From: an uncultured Chitinophagaceae bacterium
GTDB taxonomy: Bacteria > Bacteroidota > Bacteroidia > Chitinophagales > Chitinophagaceae
Length of the DNA: 9,043 nucleotides
Direction of reading: 5' to 3'
NCBI GenBank assembly: GCA_903841915.1
Contig: CAIMKO010000105.1
Span: 1 to 9,043, forward strand
Position 1 is the first letter of the stretch. Each line of letters opens with the position of its first letter. Positions 5,211 to 9,043 of this stretch are shown in pieces. Both the position numbers and the translations under genes were made by a program. The notes beneath the pieces were generated by a model. That model was given only the letters and a program-made list of their open reading frames with translations. It did no database searches and had not been told where the DNA came from.

Positions 5211-7655
5211 TTACTTTCTTATTTCTGCACCCAACTCTTTCTGAAAAACCTCGATCAGTTTATTGACCATACTGTCAGTTTCCTTATCGGTCAATGTTTT
5301 TTCCTCATCTAAAAAAGTAAAGTTCACTGCCATTGATTTTTTATCGGCACCCAATTTATCACTTTCAAAAACATCAAATAAACGAACCGATTGCAGCTTT
5401 GATAATTTGGTTTTCTTCACTGCAGTTTCTAAAGCTTCATAAGTCGTTGATCTGTTTACGATCAATGCCAGATCTCTCTGAACTGCAGGGAACTTAGGCA
5501 CTTCCTTATAAACGATCTTTTGTTTTTCAATTATTTTATACAGATCAACATAATTGATGTCGATAAAATAAACGGCCTGTTTAATATCAAAATCAGTCAG
5601 CTGCTTTTTACTTACCTCCACTAATCTCCCCAATTGTTTTTTCCCGTTTAAAAAAGCAATGCTTAACTCGCTTGAATCTTCTTTAACGAATGTGATATCA
5701 TTCAATCCGCTTAAACTGAAGATACCGCTAACAATTCCTTTTGCCTTATAGAAATCCTGCTGCTTACTCTTTTCACGCCAGCTTTCTTCATGATCCTGTC
5801 CCGTGATATATAATGAAAGATGTTCTTCTTCTTTATAGTCCCCAACCGCTTTGCTGCTATAGGTCTTTCCGAACTCGAAAAACTGAAGATTATTATTTCT
5901 GCGATTGTTGTTATAGGCAATGATCTCCAATCCTGTTTCGAGCATTGATGGACGCAGCACGTCTAATTCGGCACTCAGATTATTGATCATCTTAACAGCA
6001 GTCTGCATCACTTCTTCATTGAAATATTTACTGTTGGTGATACTGTTGGTGAATATTTCATTGAACCCTAATCCAACTAAATAATTACTGATCTTTTCTT
6101 TCAAAGTCTCTTTTAATCCTGCTACTTCTACCGAAGGTGAAATGGTAATAGAAGAAGGAATATCAATATTATCTAAGCCGTCGATACGCAGGATCTCTTC
6201 TACGATATCTGCCGGTAATGTGATATCGGGTTTGCTGTAAGGAACAGATACCCATAATTCATCCATGCCTTCTTTCGCAATCTCAAAACCCAATGCGGTC
6301 AATATTCTGTTAACGGCATCCTGATGATAATTCTTGCCGCTCAGTTTTTTTAAATAATGGTATTTGATACCCACCTGTGTTTTCTCTTTCGGTTTTGGAT
6401 ACACATCGATCACATCACTTGATATTTCTCCGCCGGCAATTTCTTTGATCAATAAAGCAGCACGTTTTAAGACATTTACGCTGTTTGATATGTCGACTCC
6501 TTTTTCAAATCTGGTGGCTGCATCTGTTCTCAATCCATGATGCACTGAGGTCTTGCGAATGGTCACTGCATCAAAACAGGCAGACTCTAAAAATATATTT
6601 TTAGTGGTTTCTTTTACGCCGCTTTTCGCTCCCCCGAATACTCCGCCAATACACATGGGCTCGCTTTTTCCGTTACAGATCATCAGATCCGTTGCGCTCA
6701 ATTTCCTTTCTTTCTCATCCAGTGTGATGAAAGATGTTCCTTCGGGAAGGTTTTTAATGATCACATGCTGACCTGCGATCTCATCTGCATCAAATGCATG
6801 TAAAGGCTGACCTGTCTCATGCAAGATATAATTCGTGATATCCACGATATTCTTGATGGAACGTAAACCGATCGCAGTTAGTTTGTCTTTCAACCATTGT
6901 GGTGAAGGGGCAATGGTCACGCCACTGATACTGACACCGCTGTAACGCGGACAAGCTTCTTCATTCTCGATCGTTACTTTGAACTGCAGAGAATTACTGT
7001 CTGATTTGAAAGAATTATTAAAAGGAGATTTTATCCTTGTCTCTTTTTTGTTGTGGTGTGTTAAATACGCACAAACATCTTTGGCCACACCCAGATGACT
7101 CATGGCATCCATTCTGTTGGGTGTTAAGCCGATCTCATAGATCCAGTCGCTATATGGTTTAAAATAGTTCAAAGCTGCTGTACCTACTTCAACAGTTTCG
7201 GGTAAAATGATAATTCCGGCATGACTTGATCCAATACCGATCTCGTCTTCTGCACAGATCATCCCAAAACTTTCGATACTGCGTATCTTGGCCACTTTCA
7301 TGGTGATGGGTTCACCCCCAGCAGGATAAATAGTGGTACCCACGGTTGCCACTACTACTTTTTGTCCTTTTGCCACATTGGGAGCACCACAAACAATTTG
7401 CAAAGGCTCTTTCTCCCCCACATTCACCTTGGTCACTTTTAATTTATCTGCATTGGGATGGGCTTCGCATTCCAGCACTTCTCCTATTACCAATCCCTCC
7501 AGTCCGCCCTTGATGCTTTCGTATTTTTCCAGGCTTTCCACTTCCAGCCCTATTGAAGTAAGGATCTTCGATAAGCGCTCCGGTTCAATCGATTCCGGCA
7601 GGCCTGCCTGTCCGGTAGGCAGGTATTCACTTAACCAATTATAACTGATCGTCAT
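5211..7655 (-). CDS. pheT: Phenylalanine--tRNA ligase beta subunit
   Basis: Beta chain of the (alpha-beta)2 phenylalanyl-tRNA synthetase. It carries tRNA recognition and editing functions while the alpha chain (PheS, not in this window) does aminoacylation. At 814 residues it is close to the usual 795-810. Domains in order: N-terminal segment; EMAP/tRNA-binding OB fold (about 50-160, with HPNADKLKVTKVNVG and IVCGAPNVAKGQ); B3/B4 editing region (about 225-405, with SVHHGLRTDAATRFEKGVD ending at Asp388); B5 domain (about 415-495); catalytic-like core; and a C-terminal FDX-ACB anticodon-binding domain (about 720-813, FPAVQRDLALIVN and LFDVFESDKL). Residues about 14-20 (TGQAGLP) look like an in-frame insertion caused by a palindromic repeat; without it the text would read YLPESIEPERL, as expected. 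The start is the ATG at 7655. The frame is otherwise intact. Confidence 0.97.
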   Translation of the reverse strand: MTISYNWLSEYLPTGQAGLPESIEPERLSKILTSIGLEVESLEKYESIKGGLEGLVIGEVLECEAHPNADKLKVTKVNVGEKEPLQIVCGAPNVAKGQKVVVATVGTTIYPAGGEPITMKVAKIRSIESFGMICAEDEIGIGSSHAGIIILPETVEVGTAALNYFKPYSDWIYEIGLTPNRMDAMSHLGVAKDVCAYLTHHNKKETRIKSPFNNSFKSDSNSLQFKVTIENEEACPRYSGVSISGVTIAPSPQWLKDKLTAIGLRSIKNIVDITNYILHETGQPLHAFDADEIAGQHVIIKNLPEGTSFITLDEKERKLSATDLMICNGKSEPMCIGGVFGGAKSGVKETTKNIFLESACFDAVTIRKTSVHHGLRTDAATRFEKGVDISNSVNVLKRAALLIKEIAGGEISSDVIDVYPKPKEKTQVGIKYHYLKKLSGKNYHQDAVNRILTALGFEIAKEGMDELWVSVPYSKPDITLPADIVEEILRIDGLDNIDIPSSITISPSVEVAGLKETLKEKISNYLVGLGFNEIFTNSITNSKYFNEEVMQTAVKMINNLSAELDVLRPSMLETGLEIIAYNNNRRNNNLQFFEFGKTYSSKAVGDYKEEEHLSLYITGQDHEESWREKSKQQDFYKAKGIVSGIFSLSGLNDITFVKEDSSELSIAFLNGKKQLGRLVEVSKKQLTDFDIKQAVYFIDINYVDLYKIIEKQKIVYKEVPKFPAVQRDLALIVNRSTTYEALETAVKKTKLSKLQSVRLFDVFESDKLGADKKSMAVNFTFLDEEKTLTDKETDSMVNKLIEVFQKELGAEIRK
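7597..7623. repeat. Palindromic repeat inserted in frame in pheT
   Basis: Three copies of the 6-mer GGCAGG or its complement are packed in 27 bp. GGCAGGCCTGCC (7597-7608) is a perfect 12-bp palindrome. CCTGCCT (7603-7609) pairs with AGGCAGG (7617-7623) across a 7-base loop. The patch is markedly GC-richer than the surrounding gene. It encodes the extra PheT residues LPTGQAGLP. Similar CCTGCC/GGCAGG palindromes, read as GQAG- or GRQAG-like peptides, recur across Bacteroidota genomes; that is from memory and was not searched. No second copy was noticed in this window. Confidence 0.7.
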
Positions 7656-7678
7656 TGTTGCTTGCTCTTGTTGTGCTG

Positions 7679-7686
7679 CAAATATA
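7679..7686 (-). promoter_or_regulatory. Probable pheT promoter -7 element
   Basis: The minus-strand octamer TATATTTG matches the Bacteroidota -7 consensus TAnnTTTG exactly and sits 23 bases before the pheT ATG, giving a short leader. No TTTG lies at the expected -33 distance, so only half of the promoter is supported. Confidence 0.5.
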
Positions 7687-7726
7687 ACTGATGCGGACGA
7701 GAGGAGAATATTATGGGTTCGGGAAT

Positions 7727-8059
7727 CTATTTCTTCTTGCCCTTACTCACCAATTGATAGCTGTCATCAATAAACCGACAGATCTGTTTGTTGGAGATAG
7801 TGCCATCCACAATAATGGTGTTCCAGTGCTTTTTATTCATGTGATAACCGGGCAAAACAGCGGTGGGATATTCTTCGCGTAATTCGATCGCCAGATCGGG
7901 ATCACATTTTACATTGAATTGTAAGGGCTGAGCATCCAGTGATGCCAACAGAAATACCTTGCTGTTAATTTTAAACACCAAAGTATCCGGACCGAAAGGC
8001 AATGTTTCTTCTGAATCCGGTTTCGCCAAACAATATTCCCGTAAAGCTTCAATATTCAT
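7727..8059 (-). CDS. MmcQ/YjbR family protein (CyaY-like fold)
   Basis: A 110-residue member of the MmcQ/YjbR family, small cytoplasmic proteins with a CyaY-like double-wing fold, often described as DNA-binding; the molecular role is not settled. Seen directly: an N-terminal helix (MNIEALREYCLAKP) and the motif EETLPFGPDTLVFKINSKVFLLASLD (about 17-42), including the family-typical PFGPD. The strand QFNVKCDPDLAIELRE follows, then the signature PGYHMNKKHWNTI (70-82) and a C-terminal helix ending in a basic GKKKK-like tail. The length is standard. The start is the ATG at 8059. It sits 71 bases upstream of pheT, which has its own -7-like element, so co-transcription with pheT is possible but not needed. 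A terminator separates it from the upstream nitroreductase gene. Confidence 0.9.
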   Translation of the reverse strand: MNIEALREYCLAKPDSEETLPFGPDTLVFKINSKVFLLASLDAQPLQFNVKCDPDLAIELREEYPTAVLPGYHMNKKHWNTIIVDGTISNKQICRFIDDSYQLVSKGKKK

Positions 8060-8082
8060 GACTTTAAGGTCGGGAAAAAATA

Positions 8083-8100
8083 TTACATATTAAAATGTAA
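8083..8100. repeat. Inverted repeat TTACAT-N6-ATGTAA upstream of the mmcQ-like gene
   Basis: Perfect 6-bp arms (8083-8088 and 8095-8100) flank ATTAAA, 24-41 bases before the ATG at 8059. The position suits an operator in the promoter region of the MmcQ/YjbR gene. However, the region is AT-rich and adjoins the nitroreductase terminator tail, so chance is a real possibility. Confidence 0.35.
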
Positions 8101-8138
8101 AAAGGACAAGCATTGCTTTGGCAAATACTTGTCCTTTT
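8100..8138 (-). terminator. Intrinsic terminator after the nitroreductase gene
   Basis: Perfect 11-bp arms (8100-8110 AAAAGGACAAG with 8128-8138 CTTGTCCTTTT) enclose a 17-base loop that can itself form a small TTGC/GCAA hairpin. On the minus strand the stem ends in a T-run (CCTTTTTACATTTTA), typical of Rho-independent termination. It begins 13 bases after the nitroreductase stop. The A-rich left arm could also allow some terminator function on the plus strand, but no plus-strand gene ends here. Confidence 0.85.
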
Positions 8139-8151
8139 ATACACTACAAGA

Positions 8152-8784
8152 TCAATTCAATGTAATAATGAAATCCTCTATCGGCGTACGTACTTTTTTC
8201 ATGTTCACAAGCCAATCATTCGCTGCATCTCTATACCCTAAAGGCAACAATGTTACACTGCGTAATCCCCTTTCTTTTAAATTCAGTAATTTATCTAAAG
8301 CAGCAGCATTAAACCCTTCCATCGGGGTAGCATCCACTTTTTGTTCCGCTGCTGCAATAATTGCCGCAGCAAAAGAAATGTAGGATTGTTTAGCAGCATG
8401 GGTAAAATTTTCTTCTGCAGATCTTACCAAATAATTTTTCAGCAGCATATTTCTGTAATCATTGGTAGCGCTATCCGGCAAACTGCGCTCTTTATTATTT
8501 CTTTCAAATACGCCATTGATACGCTCTTCTGTATAATTATCCCAGGCAGCAAAAACCAGCAAATGCGAAGCATCCGTTATCTGACTTTGCCCAAAAGCTA
8601 TCGGCTTTACTTTTTCCAATAATTCTTTATTGGTGATCACTATAATTTCAAAAGGCTGTAAACCTGAGGAAGACGGTGCCAACCAGGCGGCTTTTAAAAT
8701 ATAATCTACTTTTTCTTGCGGAACGGGCTGACCGTTCATCTTCTTGGTAGCATATCTCCACTGAAGATCATTAATTAGACTCAT
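8152..8784 (-). CDS. Nitroreductase-family NAD(P)H-dependent FMN oxidoreductase
   Basis: An NfsB-like flavoenzyme predicted to bind FMN and reduce nitroaromatics, quinones or related electrophiles with NAD(P)H in the cytoplasm; the physiological substrate cannot be told from sequence. At 210 residues it has the usual length. Visible family elements are RYATKKMNG (10-18, FMN phosphate-binding Arg/Lys region), LAPSSSGLQPFEIIVI (35-50), the SYISFAAAIIAAAEQKVDATPMEGFN helix and loop (134-159) and VTLLPLGYRDAANDW (177-191). The start is the ATG at 8784. It is transcribed as a single gene ending in a strong terminator. Its promoter region is shared with a divergent HxlR-family regulator, suggesting control by that regulator. 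An annotation as a generic oxidoreductase would be equivalent. Confidence 0.93.
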   Translation of the reverse strand: MSLINDLQWRYATKKMNGQPVPQEKVDYILKAAWLAPSSSGLQPFEIIVITNKELLEKVKPIAFGQSQITDASHLLVFAAWDNYTEERINGVFERNNKERSLPDSATNDYRNMLLKNYLVRSAEENFTHAAKQSYISFAAAIIAAAEQKVDATPMEGFNAAALDKLLNLKERGLRSVTLLPLGYRDAANDWLVNMKKVRTPIEDFIITLN

Positions 8785-8798
8785 GGTACTTATATTTT

Positions 8799-8820
8799 TT
8801 TTACATTTATTGCTGTAAAA
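8799..8820. promoter_or_regulatory. Inverted repeat in the leader of the nitroreductase gene
   Basis: Perfect 7-bp arms TTTTACA (8799-8805) and TGTAAAA (8814-8820) are separated by 8 bases, 15-36 bases upstream of the nitroreductase ATG. On the minus strand TAATTTTA (8816-8823), a one-mismatch -7 element, overlaps the right arm. The dyad could be an operator or a weak leader hairpin. AT-richness makes chance symmetry plausible. Confidence 0.35.
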
Positions 8821-8835
8821 TTAAGTCCTATTTAC

Positions 8836-8866
8836 TATACTTTTGTTACCGATATACTAAAGTATA
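8836..8866. promoter_or_regulatory. Candidate HxlR-type operator in the divergent intergenic region
   Basis: Three TATACT half-sites occur in 31 bp: TATACT at 8836-8841 and 8853-8858, and the complement AGTATA at 8861-8866. The last two form a compact dyad TATACT-AA-AGTATA. The first and last extend to perfect 8-bp arms TATACTTT/AAAGTATA with a 15-base spacer. The block overlaps TACTTTTG (8838-8845), a perfect plus-strand TAnnTTTG -7 element that would drive the regulator gene starting at 8889. It also adjoins TAAGTTGG on the minus strand (8867-8874), a one-mismatch -7 element for the nitroreductase gene. The placement suits repression of both genes by the HxlR protein. Confidence 0.5.
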
Positions 8867-8888
8867 CCAACTTATTAATAATAACGAT

Positions 8889-9043
8889 ATGCCTGCAAAC
8901 AATAAAGAGCATCATGCCTGTACCAAATCGCTCTCGGCGGTAAGAGATGCATTGGATGTAGTGAGCAGCAAATGGAAACTGCAGATCATCATTGCCATTT
9001 GGGCAGGAAACAAAAGATTTAAAGATATTCAACGACAAATAGG
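8889..9043 (+). CDS. HxlR-family winged-helix transcriptional regulator (5' part only)
   Basis: The frame opens at the ATG at 8889 and runs off the right edge after 51 complete codons; family members usually have about 100-130 residues. Residues about 11-51 match the HxlR N-terminal half: Cys11, then ALDVVSSKWKLQIIIAIWAG (about 21-40), corresponding to the family pattern in which a conserved K-W begins the first wing-helix unit, then NKRFKDIQRQI (41-51), the start of the recognition region. A cysteine shortly before the helix-turn-helix is the position used for thiol-based sensing in some HxlR proteins (YodB, HypR), but many members have it without proven redox function. It is divergent from a nitroreductase-family gene over a 104-base gap, which supports a local repressor role. 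Confidence 0.88.
   Translation, partial: MPANNKEHHACTKSLSAVRDALDVVSSKWKLQIIIAIWAGNKRFKDIQRQI

Noticed and set aside
7333..7644. Plus-strand frame of 103 codons opposite the 5' end of pheT
   Set aside because: It is antisense to the clear tRNA-binding domain of PheT and its composition (Ser/Thr/Pro-rich) follows from the complement. No independent evidence supports it.
8835..9038. Minus-strand frame of 67 codons at the right edge
   Set aside because: It overlaps the HxlR-family gene and its promoter in antisense, and the HxlR reading is clearly the conserved one.

Overview
The window looks like chromosomal housekeeping DNA from a member of the Bacteroidota, most likely Chitinophagales/Chitinophagaceae. 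The reasons are: AT-leaning composition; start regions without clear Shine-Dalgarno sequences; several matches to the Bacteroidota promoter -7 element TAnnTTTG; a TatA plus TatC translocase; Bacteroidota-like L19, RNase Y and PheT proteins; and a CCTGCC/GGCAGG palindrome of a type common in this phylum. The family assignment is an inference from protein flavour, not a database result.

All complete genes run on the minus strand, so transcription goes from right to left. In transcription order they are: a nitroreductase-family flavoprotein (8152-8784), closed by an intrinsic terminator; a MmcQ/YjbR-family protein (7727-8059); pheT (5211-7655); a 97-residue coiled-coil protein (4868-5161) overlapping or abutting zapA (4570-4878); rny, encoding RNase Y (2849-4414); rplS, encoding ribosomal protein L19 (2429-2779), with its own good promoter; tatA (2134-2331), followed by an intrinsic terminator; tatC (1188-2036); and gatA (1-1197), which overlaps tatC by 10 bases and runs off the left edge without its C-terminus. 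At the right edge a HxlR-family regulator (from 8889) starts on the plus strand, divergent from the nitroreductase, and runs off the window.

Most of the genes serve core functions: translation (PheRS beta chain, L19, GatA), RNA turnover (RNase Y), division-ring assembly (ZapA and perhaps its coiled-coil neighbour) and export of folded proteins (TatA, TatC). pheT, the coiled-coil gene and zapA are closely packed with no terminator visible between them. tatA and tatC are separated by a terminator and so are probably not simply co-transcribed. The accessory part is the right end. There a HxlR regulator with an N-terminal cysteine faces a flavin oxidoreductase across about 100 bp carrying inverted repeats, an arrangement reminiscent of HypR/HypO or YodB-type electrophile-sensing modules.

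I see no CRISPR array, phage gene, insertion sequence, tRNA or rRNA. The least ordinary items are the in-frame palindromic insertion near the start of pheT, the HxlR/nitroreductase intergenic region and the small coiled-coil gene beside zapA. I do not find a convincing new system in this window.
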